Source: Reyranella humidisoli (lineage in GTDB: Bacteria > Pseudomonadota > Alphaproteobacteria > Reyranellales > Reyranellaceae). Taken from it: a DNA stretch of 64,000 bases. The stretch lies in assembly GCF_019039055.1 (NCBI RefSeq), contig NZ_JAHOPB010000002.1, positions 186,001 through 250,000 on the forward strand, in the 5' to 3' direction. Of this stretch, positions 9,387 through 21,669 are shown piece after piece. The notes under the pieces were generated by a model. The model was not told the origin of the DNA and did no database searches. It saw only the letters and a program-made list of their open reading frames with translations. Both the position numbers and the translations under genes were made by a program. How positions within the stretch are numbered: the first letter of the stretch is position 1; every line of letters starts with the position of its first letter.

Positions 9387-10571
9387 ATGACTACACCTAA
9401 GACCGCCGGCGCAACTGACGCCGCGCCGCGTTGGGCCACGGCCGCGCTGGTGCTGGCCGACGGCACGGTCTTCTGGGGCAAGGGAGTGGGCGCCGCCGGC
9501 CATGCCGTGGGCGAAGTCTGCTTCAACACCTCGATGACCGGATATCAGGAAATCATCACCGATCCGTCCTATGCCGGCCAGATCATCACCTTCACCTTCC
9601 CGCACATCGGCAACGTGGGCACCAATCTCGAGGATATCGAGACGATCACCCCGGCGGCTCGCGGCGTCGTGCTGCGCGGCGACATCACCGAGCCGGCCAA
9701 CTGGCGGTCGGTGAAGCCGCTGAACGACTGGCTGAAGAGTCACAATCTGCCCGGTATCTGCGACGTCGACACCCGCGCCATCACGCGCCGCATCCGCGAC
9801 GGCGGCCCGCCCAACGGGGTGGTCGTCCATGCGCCGGACGGCAAGTTCGACATTCCGAAGATGTGCCAGATCGCTCAGGACTGGCCCGGCCTCGACGGCA
9901 TGGACCTCGCGCTCGAAGTCACGACCAAGCAGACCTACGATTGGGACGAGACGACGTGGGCGCTGGGCAAGGGCTACGGCAAGCTCACCAATCCGAAGTA
10001 CCATGTCGTCGCGGTAGACTACGGCGCCAAGCGCAACATCCTGCGCTGCCTCGCCAATACCGGCTGCAGGGTCACGGTCGTGCCGGCCACCGCCACGGCC
10101 GACGACATACTGCGGCACAAACCCGACGGCGTGTTCCTCTCGAACGGCCCGGGCGATCCCGCGGCGACGGCGGTCTATGCCTCGCCCGCCATCCAGGCCG
10201 TGCTCGACAGGAAGGTGCCGCTGTTCGGCATCTGCCTCGGCCACCAGATCCTGGCGCTGACGCTCGGCGGCAAGACCCGCAAGATGGAGCGCGGCCATCG
10301 CGGCGCCAACCAGCCGGTCAAGGACCTGACGACCGGCAAGGTCGAGATCACGTCGCAGAACCACGGCTTCTGCGTCATCCCCGAATCACTGCCGAAGAAC
10401 ACCGAGGTTACGCACGTCTCGCTGTTCGACGGCATCAACGAAGGCCTGCGCTGCACCGACAGGCCGGCCTTCTCCGTCCAGTATCATCCCGAAGCCTCGC
10501 CCGGCCCGACTGACAGCCATTATCTCTTCGACCGGTTCGTCGAGATGATCGACGCGAGCAAGGGCAAGTGA
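9387..10571 (+). CDS. carA: carbamoyl-phosphate synthase small subunit
   Basis: Glutamine amidotransferase subunit, which releases ammonia from glutamine for carbamoyl phosphate in arginine and pyrimidine synthesis. 394 residues from ATG 9387. The N-terminal CPSase domain (CFNTSMTGYQEIITDPSYAG) is followed by a class I amidotransferase domain with nucleophile Cys283 (GICLGHQ) and the His367-Pro-Glu369 dyad (YHPEASPGP). An in-frame extension to 9261 overlaps the promoter and lacks family similarity. carB starts 9 bases downstream, so the two subunits are co-expressed. Confidence 0.97.
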   Translation: MTTPKTAGATDAAPRWATAALVLADGTVFWGKGVGAAGHAVGEVCFNTSMTGYQEIITDPSYAGQIITFTFPHIGNVGTNLEDIETITPAARGVVLRGDITEPANWRSVKPLNDWLKSHNLPGICDVDTRAITRRIRDGGPPNGVVVHAPDGKFDIPKMCQIAQDWPGLDGMDLALEVTTKQTYDWDETTWALGKGYGKLTNPKYHVVAVDYGAKRNILRCLANTGCRVTVVPATATADDILRHKPDGVFLSNGPGDPAATAVYASPAIQAVLDRKVPLFGICLGHQILALTLGGKTRKMERGHRGANQPVKDLTTGKVEITSQNHGFCVIPESLPKNTEVTHVSLFDGINEGLRCTDRPAFSVQYHPEASPGPTDSHYLFDRFVEMIDASKGK

Positions 10572-10580
10572 CAGGTAATC

Positions 10581-13826
<3,246 letters not shown>

Positions 13827-13918
13827 CGCAGGCCAACGGCCGGAACGCAGCGGATTTCGACCCGTTGCCGGGTGCGTTCGGCGTTGACGGCGTACGATTG
13901 ATCAAGGACGATTTGGCA

Positions 13919-14392
13919 ATGGAACGTATTCCGATGACGGCCGAGGGGCTGCAGCGCCTCGAAGGTGAACTGAAAGTGCTGAAGAGCGTGGAGCGCCCGG
14001 CGATCATCAAGGCGATCGCGACGGCGCGCGAGCACGGTGATCTCTCGGAGAACGCCGAGTACACGTCTGCGCGCGAAAAGCAGAGTTTCATCGAGGGACG
14101 CATCGGCGAACTCGAGGACATCATCTCGCGGACCGAGGTGATCGACTTTTCCAAGCTGACGGGAAAGGTCATCAAGTTCGGCGCCACCGTGCGTCTGGCC
14201 GACGAGGACACCGACGAGAAGGTCAAGTACCAGATCGTCGGACCCTACGAGGCGGATCTCGCCAAGGGCCGCATTTCCATCACCTCGCCGATCGGGCGCG
14301 CACTGATCGGCAAGACCGTGGGCGACAAGGTCGAGGTCCAGACGCCGCGTGGCGGCAAGTCCTACGAAGTCGTGGGCGTCCAGTTCAACTAG
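13919..14392 (+). CDS. greA: transcription elongation factor GreA
   Basis: Rescues backtracked RNA polymerase by stimulating transcript cleavage. 157 residues from ATG 13919 ([18 protein letters not shown]), the classic GreA start; an in-frame start at 13865 adds an unconserved leader. The N-terminal coiled coil carries the acidic tip ([17 protein letters not shown]) that enters the polymerase secondary channel. The C-terminal FKBP-like domain is at about residues 80-157 ([18 protein letters not shown]). It follows carB by 92 bases. Its last 8 bases overlap the end of the convergent yciB-like gene. Confidence 0.97.
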   Translation: MERIPMTAEGLQRLEGELKVLKSVERPAIIKAIATAREHGDLSENAEYTSAREKQSFIEGRIGELEDIISRTEVIDFSKLTGKVIKFGATVRLADEDTDEKVKYQIVGPYEADLAKGRISITSPIGRALIGKTVGDKVEVQTPRGGKSYEVVGVQFN

Positions 14393-14951
14393 CCGCCATC
14401 ATGGCGCGCGCCCGGCGGATGCCGGTGGACTTCATGATCGCGTACTGGATGCCGAACAGGCCGACCTTGCTGCCGATGGCCCACGCCGACTTCACGGCCG
14501 CCCAGGTCGTGACGTCGAGCGCGAGCGCCAGAACGATGTTGAGGATGGCCGAGAAGAACATCATCCCGGCCCAGACATAGCCGAAGGTGATGGCGAGGTC
14601 GGGCACGGTCGCCTGCGCGATCGGTGGCAGGTAGCGGGTCATCCAGCCGCGTTTCAGCATCACCAGCCCGACGACGACGTAGATGACGCTGGGCTTCAGC
14701 ATGATGAAGAGCGGATCGTCGGTGATGAACGTGGCCGCGCCCGAGGACAGGATGATGACCAGGCTGAGCCACTGCAGCGCTTCCACCGGCTGTTTCTGGA
14801 AGAGCTGCCAGCCGATCTGGGCAAGGCCCAGTGCCATGCCGAGGCCGACCGCGAGGAAGAGGTTGCCGGTCGCGACATAGACGGCGAGGAAGAGGAGCGT
14901 CGAGGCGAGGTCGAGCAACAGGACCTTCGACGCCTGGAAGAGGTTCTTCAT
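14385..14951 (-). CDS. yciB: YciB-family (septation protein A) inner-membrane protein
   Basis: A 188-residue polytopic membrane protein with five or six hydrophobic segments. The conserved stretches [19 protein letters not shown] and [12 protein letters not shown] are characteristic of the YciB/IspZ (intracellular septation A) family. E. coli YciB interacts with division and elongation proteins and affects envelope integrity, though its biochemical role is unclear. The gene ends inside the 3' end of greA (8-base tail-to-tail overlap), leaving no room for a terminator between them. Confidence 0.9.
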   Translation of the reverse strand: MKNLFQASKVLLLDLASTLLFLAVYVATGNLFLAVGLGMALGLAQIGWQLFQKQPVEALQWLSLVIILSSGAATFITDDPLFIMLKPSVIYVVVGLVMLKRGWMTRYLPPIAQATVPDLAITFGYVWAGMMFFSAILNIVLALALDVTTWAAVKSAWAIGSKVGLFGIQYAIMKSTGIRRARAMMAAS

Positions 14952-14980
14952 GGGCTGGGCTTGCGTGAGAGTTTCATGAC

Positions 14981-15020
14981 AACGCTGTGTATTTAACGCA
15001 CGCTATCAATACACGGCGTT
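14981..15020. repeat. inverted repeat between the NTF2-like gene and yciB
   Basis: AACGCTGTGTAT (14981-14992) and ATACACGGCGTT (15009-15020) are 12-base inverted arms with one G-T mismatch and a 16-base loop. They lie in the 93-base gap just ahead of yciB. No T run follows. It could be a terminator for the upstream gene or part of the yciB control region. Confidence 0.5.
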
Positions 15021-15044
15021 CCCCGCAAGGGTATCCGCTATTGC

Positions 15045-15422
15045 TTAGGCGACGACGACCTTGATGTAGGTGTCCTTCATCACGATCAGGCCGCGGCGGA
15101 AGGTGTAGAGGTCGCAGCCCAGCCATTCCTGCCGCTCTCCGGTCCGCAGGGTGGCGATGCGATGCCACTCCGTCACGGCCCGGTCGCCGTGGATGAACTC
15201 GCTGGTGTGGTTCCACTTCACGTCGCTGGCGGCCGCGAACAGGGGCTCGAAGTAGCTGCGGATCGCGGCCTTGCCCTTGAAGCTCTGGCCCCAATAGTCG
15301 GGACCCTTGGCGTTCCGGAATTCACCGTCCTCGGCAAAGGAATCAACAATTCCGTCGACATCGCGTCGCGCGAAAGCGTCAGCGACGCGGTGCAGGATCT
15401 CGAAGGTGACGTCGTCGGTCAT
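15045..15422 (-). CDS. NTF2-like/SnoaL-like protein
   Basis: A 125-residue single-domain protein with the cone-shaped NTF2-like fold (VADAFARRDVDGIVDSFAEDGEF at the start, KGKAAIRSYFEPLF, then a beta-rich second half with EWHRIATLRTG). Relatives include polyketide cyclases, ketosteroid isomerases and many uncharacterised proteins, so activity cannot be assigned. I choose ATG 15422, because the earlier GTG at 15434 would itself be part of the ribosome-binding GTGAGG. It lies downstream of the Lrp-family gene on the same strand, separated by hairpins. Confidence 0.82.
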   Translation of the reverse strand: MTDDVTFEILHRVADAFARRDVDGIVDSFAEDGEFRNAKGPDYWGQSFKGKAAIRSYFEPLFAAASDVKWNHTSEFIHGDRAVTEWHRIATLRTGERQEWLGCDLYTFRRGLIVMKDTYIKVVVA

Positions 15423-15443
15423 TTCTTGCCTCACAATTACCGC

Positions 15444-15494
15444 GCGGGCTATTTCCGCCCGCTATCTCGACGGAGGCTAGGCCTCCGTCGAGAT
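15444..15494 (-). terminator. tandem hairpins at the lrp stop codon
   Basis: A perfect 14-base stem (arms 15464-15477 and 15481-15494, loop TAG) contains the stop codon of the Lrp-family gene. A second stem GCGGGC/GCCCGC (15444-15449 and 15457-15462) follows. There is no clear T tract, so termination could be partial or the stems may protect the upstream message. Confidence 0.5.
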
Positions 15495-15956
15495 GGGAAC
15501 GCCCGGCACCTGCTTGGCGGTGCGGAACACCATCATCGACTTCACGTGGCTGACGTTGGGCGCCGAGGTCAGCCGGGTGGTCAGGAATTTCTGATACTCG
15601 TCCCAGGTTTCCGCGACGATCTTCAGCAGAAAATCGGCCTCGCCGGCCAGCATGTGGCACTCGCGAACCTCGTCCCACTTCTCGATCAAATCCTCGAAGG
15701 ACTTGAGGTCGGCCTCGGCCTGGCTGTTCAGGCCAACCAGGGCGAACACGGATACGCTGTAGCCCAGCGCCTCGGGGCTGAGTTCGGCATGGTAGCCCTT
15801 GATGATGCCCGCCCGTTCCAAGGCCCTGACGCGCCTCAGGCAGGGCGGCGCGGAGATGCCGGCCCGCTCGGCCAGCTCCACGTTGGTCATGCGTCCGTTC
15901 GACTGCAGGTCGCTTAGAATTCGCCGGTCAATTCGATCGAGCTTGGCCCGAGCCAT
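15477..15956 (-). CDS. Lrp/AsnC-family transcriptional regulator
   Basis: A 159-residue feast/famine regulator. The N-terminal helix-turn-helix is at about residues 5-60 (LDRIDRRILSDLQSNGRM, then NVELAERAGISAPPCLRRV). The C-terminal RAM domain binds an amino acid and drives oligomer formation (GYSVSVFALVGL, then VRECHMLAGEADFLLKIV). ATG 15956 has a strong GGAGGAAAA site. It is divergent from trxB, with a palindromic candidate operator in the gap, so it may control itself and possibly thioredoxin reductase. The effector is unknown. Confidence 0.93.
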   Translation of the reverse strand: MARAKLDRIDRRILSDLQSNGRMTNVELAERAGISAPPCLRRVRALERAGIIKGYHAELSPEALGYSVSVFALVGLNSQAEADLKSFEDLIEKWDEVRECHMLAGEADFLLKIVAETWDEYQKFLTTRLTSAPNVSHVKSMMVFRTAKQVPGVPISTEA

Positions 15957-16034
15957 CGTTTTCCTCCGTTGGCCGGGGTCTATGCCAGAACCATGCCACG
16001 CACGCAATAAAGTTGCGAGAATTCGCCGCTTGGC

Positions 16035-16061
16035 TGTGAACAATTGCGTGTGAAATTCACA
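16035..16061. promoter_or_regulatory. palindromic candidate operator in the lrp-trxB gap
   Basis: A perfect 13-base palindrome TGTGAA-A-TTCACA (16049-16061) is preceded by a further direct copy of TGTGAA at 16035-16040, 14 bases away. It sits in the divergent gap between the Lrp-family gene and trxB. Binding by the Lrp-family regulator is inferred from position only. Confidence 0.5.
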
Positions 16062-16066
16062 TCTGA

Positions 16067-17104
<1,038 letters not shown>

Positions 17105-17135
17105 AACCGGGAGCGAGGACAGGGGAGGCATGGGA

Positions 17136-18026
17136 ATGGACTGGGACAAGCTGCGCATATTCCAGGCCGTGGCGGACGCCGGCAGCTTCACCCATGCCGG
17201 TGAATCGCTGAAGCTCAGCCAGTCGGCGATCTCGCGCCAGATCGGCGCGCTCGAGGAACAGCTTGGCGTCATGCTGTTCCATCGGCATGCGCGCGGCCTG
17301 ATCCTCACCGAACAGGGCGAACTGCTCTATCGGACCGCGCGCGACATGGCCGCCAAGGTCAATACTGCGGAGGCGCTGCTGCGCGCCAACCAGGACAAGC
17401 CCGCCGGGCGGCTCAAGATCCACGCCACCGTGGGCTTCGGCTCGACCTGGCTGACCACGCAGATGCACGAGTTCATCGCGCTCTATCCCGAGATCGACGT
17501 AAGCCTCGTCCTGTCGGACAACGAACTGGACCTTGGCATGCGCGAAGCCGACGTGGCCATCCGCATGGTCATGCCGCGCCAGCCCGGCCTGGTTCAGCGC
17601 CACCTGCTGACGGTCCGCAGTCACGTCTATGCCTCGCACGGCTATGTGCAGAAGTACGGCAAGCCGGCCACCATCGAGGAACTGGACCAGCACCGTCTCA
17701 TCATCTTCGGTGAGGACGCGCGGGCGCCGGTTCAGGACGTGAACTGGCTGCTGCGCGAGGGTAATGCCGACCAGAATCCGCGGCTGGTGGTGCTGCGGGT
17801 CAACAATACCTACGGCATCTTCCGGGCAGTCGAGTCCGGTCTGGGGATCGCCTCGCTCCCGGATTATCTGGCGCGCGAATCCACCAAGCTCGAAATGCTC
17901 CTGCCGGACCTGAATGTCCGGACGACGGATGTCTATTTCACCTATCCGGAGGAGTTGAGGCACTCCAAGCGCATCGCGGTCTTCCGTGATTTCCTGCTGC
18001 GGAAGGTGGCGGAGACCCGTTTTTAA
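17136..18026 (+). CDS. LysR-family transcriptional regulator
   Basis: A 296-residue LysR-type regulator. The winged helix-turn-helix is at residues about 3-62 (LRIFQAVADAGSFTHAG, LSQSAISRQIGALEEQLG). A periplasmic-binding-protein-like effector domain spans about 90-295. Two in-frame ATGs are close together; the one at 17136 has GGGGAGG seven bases ahead, whereas for 17130 that site would touch the start codon. It follows trxB closely on the same strand, so it may be cotranscribed with it. No divergent target gene is present, so the regulon is unknown. Confidence 0.93.
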   Translation: MDWDKLRIFQAVADAGSFTHAGESLKLSQSAISRQIGALEEQLGVMLFHRHARGLILTEQGELLYRTARDMAAKVNTAEALLRANQDKPAGRLKIHATVGFGSTWLTTQMHEFIALYPEIDVSLVLSDNELDLGMREADVAIRMVMPRQPGLVQRHLLTVRSHVYASHGYVQKYGKPATIEELDQHRLIIFGEDARAPVQDVNWLLREGNADQNPRLVVLRVNNTYGIFRAVESGLGIASLPDYLARESTKLEMLLPDLNVRTTDVYFTYPEELRHSKRIAVFRDFLLRKVAETRF

Positions 18027-18153
18027 CAGCGAGATCTGCAGGATTGCATACTAAGTGCGAGGCATGCGCGCGTCGCATGCCAGTGTCCAAAACTTCACCA
18101 CTACCAATCTCGGCGATGAGGCATAGGTTGATGGCAGGTTATCGACACGAAAA

Positions 18154-18258
18154 GTTTCGGCTGATCGCGTTCGAAACTCGGGATCCTCATGATCCCACGT
18201 CTCCCAGACGTGAAGCCTCCCTGTTTGACTCGCCGGGCCCCTGGGCCCGGCGTTTTTT
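18154..18258 (+). ncRNA. candidate small RNA ending in a strong terminator
   Basis: This 337-base gene-free gap (18027-18363) holds a compact run of stems. GTTTCG pairs with CGAAAC (18154-18177), GGATC with GATCC (18181-18195) and CACGTCT with AGACGTG (18196-18212). A single-stranded linker containing GCCTCCCTGTTTGACT follows, then a perfect terminator CGCCGGGCCC/GGGCCCGGCG (18231-18252) with seven T. The C-rich CCTCCC linker before a terminator recalls anti-Shine-Dalgarno small RNAs of alphaproteobacteria (suhB/MmgR-like); that match is from memory. I cannot fix the 5' end or a promoter. It could instead be a long 3' untranslated region of the LysR gene. Confidence 0.5.
18231..18257 (+). terminator. 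strong Rho-independent terminator
   Basis: Ten-base-pair GC stem CGCCGGGCCC/GGGCCCGGCG with a minimal loop, followed by TTTTTTT. It lies 205 bases beyond the LysR stop, too far to be its obvious terminator, which supports a separate small RNA in between. Confidence 0.93.
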
Positions 18259-18314
18259 TGTTGTCGTGGGGCGATGTGCCGCTCACGTCGGCGCGCCGGC
18301 TGTGCCGCACTCAA

Positions 18315-18343
18315 TTGATGTCGGGCGACGGATTGCCCATATG
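18315..18343 (+). promoter_or_regulatory. probable promoter of the DUF6492 gene
   Basis: TTGATG (18315-18320), a 17-base spacer and CATATG (18338-18343) lie 21 bases ahead of the ATG at 18364 and just after a strong terminator. Confidence 0.45.
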
Positions 18344-18363
18344 TGTTTCAGAGATGCGCCGTC

Positions 18364-19242
18364 ATGTTCTCTGAAGTCAGGCAAGGAATCCTTCCGATCG
18401 CTCTGCGCAATATCAAGCGCCGGGGCGACCTCGAACGGGCAGGGCTACTGATCGAATCGCTGGCCAAGCACTGGCGGGACAGCAAGCCGTTCGAACTTCT
18501 GGTCATCGCGCCCAACGGCGATGCCGGCCTGCTGCGCAACGAACTGCCGCGCTTTCCGAACATCAACGTGAGTGTCCGCCGCGAGGGCGATTTCTTCCGG
18601 CCGTTAAGCCCGTTCTACTGGATGACCGGCTGGTACCGGCAACAGATCGTAAAGTTGCACGTGCCGGCAGTATTGGGCTTCGGCGGCTTCCTGACCCTCG
18701 ATTCCGACGTCTGTTGCGTCGGCGACTTCGATTCGCAGACCTTCCTCCAGCACGACCGTGCCTTGTCGCGCTGGGAACCCAAGCAGCATCACGAATGGTG
18801 GCGGAGTGCCGCCGAGGTGATCGGTATCCCTTACGATCCGAGGGCGCATGGGCTTTCCGTCACGCCGAACATCCTGCATGGCGATCTCGCCCGGCAGGCT
18901 TTGACCCGACTGCAAGGCCGTTATCTCGGCGCGACGACGTCTCTGCTGCTGAAGCTGGTGAGCCGGCCCGGCCATGTGCCGTGGACCGAGTACTCGCTCT
19001 ACACCAGCGCGGCCGAGATCAACGGCACGCTCTACGACTATCACGCCGAGTGGGACACCTGTTACACGGCCGACGTCCACCTCTTCTCCGAGAAGTCTTG
19101 TATCTGGGGCGCCGATGACTTCGAGCGGCTGGTGAATCTGCCGAACGGAACCGATCCCGGCGGCAAGTTCATCATCGTGCAGAGCCATGCGCGCATCCCG
19201 CTCCAGCAGGTGCGCGACTACTGCCTGAGTTTTGCCGGTTAG
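18364..19242 (+). CDS. DUF6492-family protein, glycosyltransferase-like
   Basis: A 292-residue cytoplasmic protein. The stretch PFYWMTGWYRQQIVKLHVPAVL, followed by a DxD-like FLTLDSDVCCVGDF, matches the DUF6492 family. These proteins look like nucleotide-sugar glycosyltransferases of the GT-A type, in which the DxD Asp residues hold the metal. Members are often found near surface-polysaccharide genes, but none is seen here. The gene stands alone between a terminator and a convergent CoA-transferase gene. Start at ATG 18364; an in-frame GTG at 18343 overlaps the promoter. Activity is inferred only. Confidence 0.72.
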   Translation: MFSEVRQGILPIALRNIKRRGDLERAGLLIESLAKHWRDSKPFELLVIAPNGDAGLLRNELPRFPNINVSVRREGDFFRPLSPFYWMTGWYRQQIVKLHVPAVLGFGGFLTLDSDVCCVGDFDSQTFLQHDRALSRWEPKQHHEWWRSAAEVIGIPYDPRAHGLSVTPNILHGDLARQALTRLQGRYLGATTSLLLKLVSRPGHVPWTEYSLYTSAAEINGTLYDYHAEWDTCYTADVHLFSEKSCIWGADDFERLVNLPNGTDPGGKFIIVQSHARIPLQQVRDYCLSFAG

Positions 19243-19251
19243 GCTTTTCGC

Positions 19252-20379
19252 TCAAGTCTTGCCGTTATGCTCGCCGACCTTCGGCGCCTTTTCCATGCCG
19301 CCGGCGCGCTCGCCGTCGATGCTGAGCGGCAGCCCATGGAACAGGGCATTCGAGCCGGCATAGGGCTGGACGAACATTGCCAGCGCCGCTACCTGCGCCA
19401 GTTCCATCACCTGCGGCACCGAGTTCAGCGGCCCGTTGGGCACGCCCAGCGCATCGAGCTTTGCCGCCCAATGGGCGCGCGGGTGTTCCTTCATGATGTC
19501 GGCGATCATGCCCAGCAGCAGTTCGCGCCGCTCCGCGCGTTGGACATTGGTTCTGAACCGCTCCTCGTCCGGCCATTCGGGATGGCCGAGCGCTTCGGCG
19601 AACTTGCGCCACAGGCGGTCGTTGCCGGGGCAGATCATCAGCGGTCCGTCGCTGCACTCGAACGCCTGGTAGGGCGTCAGAGACGGATGGCCGGTCCCCT
19701 GGCGCGGGGGCATCTTGCCGGTCACCGACCAGCCTGCGACATGGTTCGACGCCCACATCAGCCCGCTCTCGAACAGCGAGGTGTTCACCCGGCTGCCCTC
19801 GCCGGTGGCCGTGCGCCTGGCCAGCGCCGCCAGCACGCCGATCGCCGTCCACATGCCGGTCGACAGGTCGATGATCGACACGCCGATGCGCGCCTCGGGC
19901 CCCGTGGGATCGCCGTTCAACGAGATGAGGCCGGCCACCGCCTGGATGATCGGCTCGTAGCCCGGCCGGTCCTTCCACGGGCCGGCATGACCGAAGGCGC
20001 CGAGATCGGCATAGATCAGGCGCGGAAAGCGCTTCGTGAGAGTGGCCCCGTCGAAGCCGAACTTGGCCGGTACGTCGGCGCGCAGATTGTGGACGAAGAT
20101 GTCGGCGGCTCCGATGCGCTCGATCAGCGCCTCGCGTTGCGCCGGATCGGCGAGGTCGCAGGTGATCGACTTCTTGCCGCGGTTCAGCGCGATGAAGCCG
20201 GTGGCGTCGCCCTCGACGAAGGGAGGACCCCATTTGCGGGCGTCGTCGCCCTCGGGCCGCTCGACCTTGATCACCTCGGCGCCGAGGAAGGCCAGGATCT
20301 GGCCGCAGTAAGGGCCGGCCAGGTTCTGGCCGAACTCGACGACCTTGATGCCGGCAAGGGGCCCCGACGCGGTGTTCAT
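19252..20379 (-). CDS. CaiB/BaiF-type (family III) CoA transferase
   Basis: Moves CoA between carboxylic acids, typically from succinyl-CoA or another acyl-CoA to a new acid; 375 residues. The N terminus is characteristic (LAGIKVVEFGQNLAGPYCGQILAFLGAEVIKVERPEGDDARKW, given in part), followed by ALNRGKKSITCDL. The catalytic Asp lies in the usual ADLGAFG-PGYEPIIQA region. Its start overlaps the stop of the upstream acyl-CoA dehydrogenase gene by four bases, so the two enzymes are translated together. It would activate an acid for the dehydrogenase and hydratase steps encoded upstream. Substrate unknown. Confidence 0.93.
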   Translation of the reverse strand: MNTASGPLAGIKVVEFGQNLAGPYCGQILAFLGAEVIKVERPEGDDARKWGPPFVEGDATGFIALNRGKKSITCDLADPAQREALIERIGAADIFVHNLRADVPAKFGFDGATLTKRFPRLIYADLGAFGHAGPWKDRPGYEPIIQAVAGLISLNGDPTGPEARIGVSIIDLSTGMWTAIGVLAALARRTATGEGSRVNTSLFESGLMWASNHVAGWSVTGKMPPRQGTGHPSLTPYQAFECSDGPLMICPGNDRLWRKFAEALGHPEWPDEERFRTNVQRAERRELLLGMIADIMKEHPRAHWAAKLDALGVPNGPLNSVPQVMELAQVAALAMFVQPYAGSNALFHGLPLSIDGERAGGMEKAPKVGEHNGKT

Positions 20380-21542
20380 CGCAGGTTACTCCCCAGGATC
20401 TCGCGCGCGATCACCATGCGCTGCACTTCGCTTGGCCCTTCGCCGACCCGGCGGATTCGCATCTCGCGATACCAGCGCTCCAGCGGCAGGTCCTTGGTCA
20501 TGCCCATGCCGCCGTGGATCTGCATGGCACGATCGACCACGCGGCCGCCGCCTTCCGAGGCCGTGAGCTTGGCGATGGAGGCCTCGATCTTGAAGGGCAG
20601 GCCGCGCCGCGCCTTCTCGGCGGCTTCGAGCGTGAAGTGGCGGGCGGTGCGAATGTCGATCTCGTTGTCGACCAGCATCCATTGCACGGCCTGGCGATGC
20701 GACAGCTTTTCGCCGAAGGTCGAACGCATCTTGGCCCATTCGATTGCCATTTCGTGCGCGGCGATGGCGACGCCGATACAGCCTGCAGCGTAGGGAATGC
20801 GCTGGCGGGTCAGGCGATCGTTGGCGACCGCGAAACCCTTGTTCACCTCGCCCAGCACCTGGTGGTCCGAGACCCAGCAATCCTTGAACTCGAGCTCGGT
20901 CGCATAGTGCGAGGAGCGCAAGGTGTGAACGACGCGACGCACATGGAAGCCCGGCGTGTCGCTGTCGATTATGAAGCAGGTGATGCCGGCGCGACCCTTC
21001 GACGAATCGGTGCGGGCGAAGACGATGCCGTACTGCGCGCGGTCGGCATTGGAGATGAAGATCTTGGCGCCGTTCAGCACCCAGCCATTGTCCTTGCGCT
21101 CGGCCTTGGTCTGGATCGCGCGCGCCGGATCGCTGCCGCCCGACGGCTCGGTGAGGCCGAAGAACGCCTTCTTCTCACCGCGCAGCGTCGGATAGAGGTA
21201 GCGCTCCTTCTGGTCGTCGTTGGCCTCGAATATCTGGGCGAGGCCGGCGCCGCCGAAGGTGCCGTAGCAGGGGACATAGAGGCCGGCGCGATGCTGGGCC
21301 ATCTCGATGGCGAGCAGCACGCGCGTCACAATGTCGATGTCGGGTCCGCCATACTCCTTCGGGATGTCGATTCCGAACAGGCCCATCGCCTTGGTCTTCT
21401 CGACCAACCGCGCGTGATCCGCCGGATCGAGCTCGGAAGCGTCAGGATCGAGCCCGGCCTCGAGCGGGATGATCTCTTCCCGCACGAACCGGCGAACCTG
21501 TTCGATCAGCATCTGCTGTTCTTCGTTGGGCTCGAAATCCAT
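20376..21542 (-). CDS. acyl-CoA dehydrogenase
   Basis: FAD-dependent alpha,beta-dehydrogenation of an acyl-CoA; 388 residues. The helical N-terminal domain has FVREEIIPLEAGLDPDASE. The middle beta domain carries the family pattern FFGLTEPSGGSDPA and WVLNGAKIFISNA. The C-terminal helical domain ends with the ETF-linked signature (MQIHGGMGMTKDLPLERWYREMR). Reduced flavin would pass electrons to electron-transfer flavoprotein. It shares an ATGA overlap with the CoA transferase and belongs to the same catabolic block as the enoyl-CoA hydratase, although a large inverted repeat lies upstream and may split the transcript. Confidence 0.95.
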   Translation of the reverse strand: MDFEPNEEQQMLIEQVRRFVREEIIPLEAGLDPDASELDPADHARLVEKTKAMGLFGIDIPKEYGGPDIDIVTRVLLAIEMAQHRAGLYVPCYGTFGGAGLAQIFEANDDQKERYLYPTLRGEKKAFFGLTEPSGGSDPARAIQTKAERKDNGWVLNGAKIFISNADRAQYGIVFARTDSSKGRAGITCFIIDSDTPGFHVRRVVHTLRSSHYATELEFKDCWVSDHQVLGEVNKGFAVANDRLTRQRIPYAAGCIGVAIAAHEMAIEWAKMRSTFGEKLSHRQAVQWMLVDNEIDIRTARHFTLEAAEKARRGLPFKIEASIAKLTASEGGGRVVDRAMQIHGGMGMTKDLPLERWYREMRIRRVGEGPSEVQRMVIAREILGSNLR

Positions 21543-21560
21543 TTTCTCTGTCCTCTTGTT

Positions 21561-21651
21561 CCTCTCCCCCGCTAGGGGGAGAGGCTAGGTGAGGGGGTTA
21601 CAGGTGGTGCGTCGCCCCCTCACCCAACCTCTCCCCCTAGCGGGGGAGAGG
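21561..21651. repeat. large inverted repeat with nested palindromes
   Basis: Two 37-base arms (21561-21597 and 21615-21651) are inverted copies matching at 35 of 37 positions across a 17-base loop. Each arm also contains its own palindrome, CCTCTCCCCC-GCTA-GGGGGAGAGG, so alternative cruciform or hairpin folds are possible. The C/G-rich sequence resembles the dispersed palindromic intergenic repeats of many alphaproteobacterial genomes. It lies between the acyl-CoA dehydrogenase gene and the small GIY-YIG-like gene. Confidence 0.88.
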
Positions 21652-21669
21652 AGGAAGAAGGGCAACGCT

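Noticed and set aside
8703..10364. Upstream extension of the YqeY-family gene across carA
   Set aside because: The extension is antisense to carA; the family start is at 9161.
16049..16061. CRP/FNR-like site TGTGA...TCACA
   Set aside because: The half-sites are separated by 3 bases, not the 6 needed for CRP.
18166..18180. GTTCGAAAC resembling a tRNA T-loop
   Set aside because: The flanks do not pair as a T stem, and no anticodon or acceptor stem can be drawn; it belongs to the stems of the candidate small RNA.
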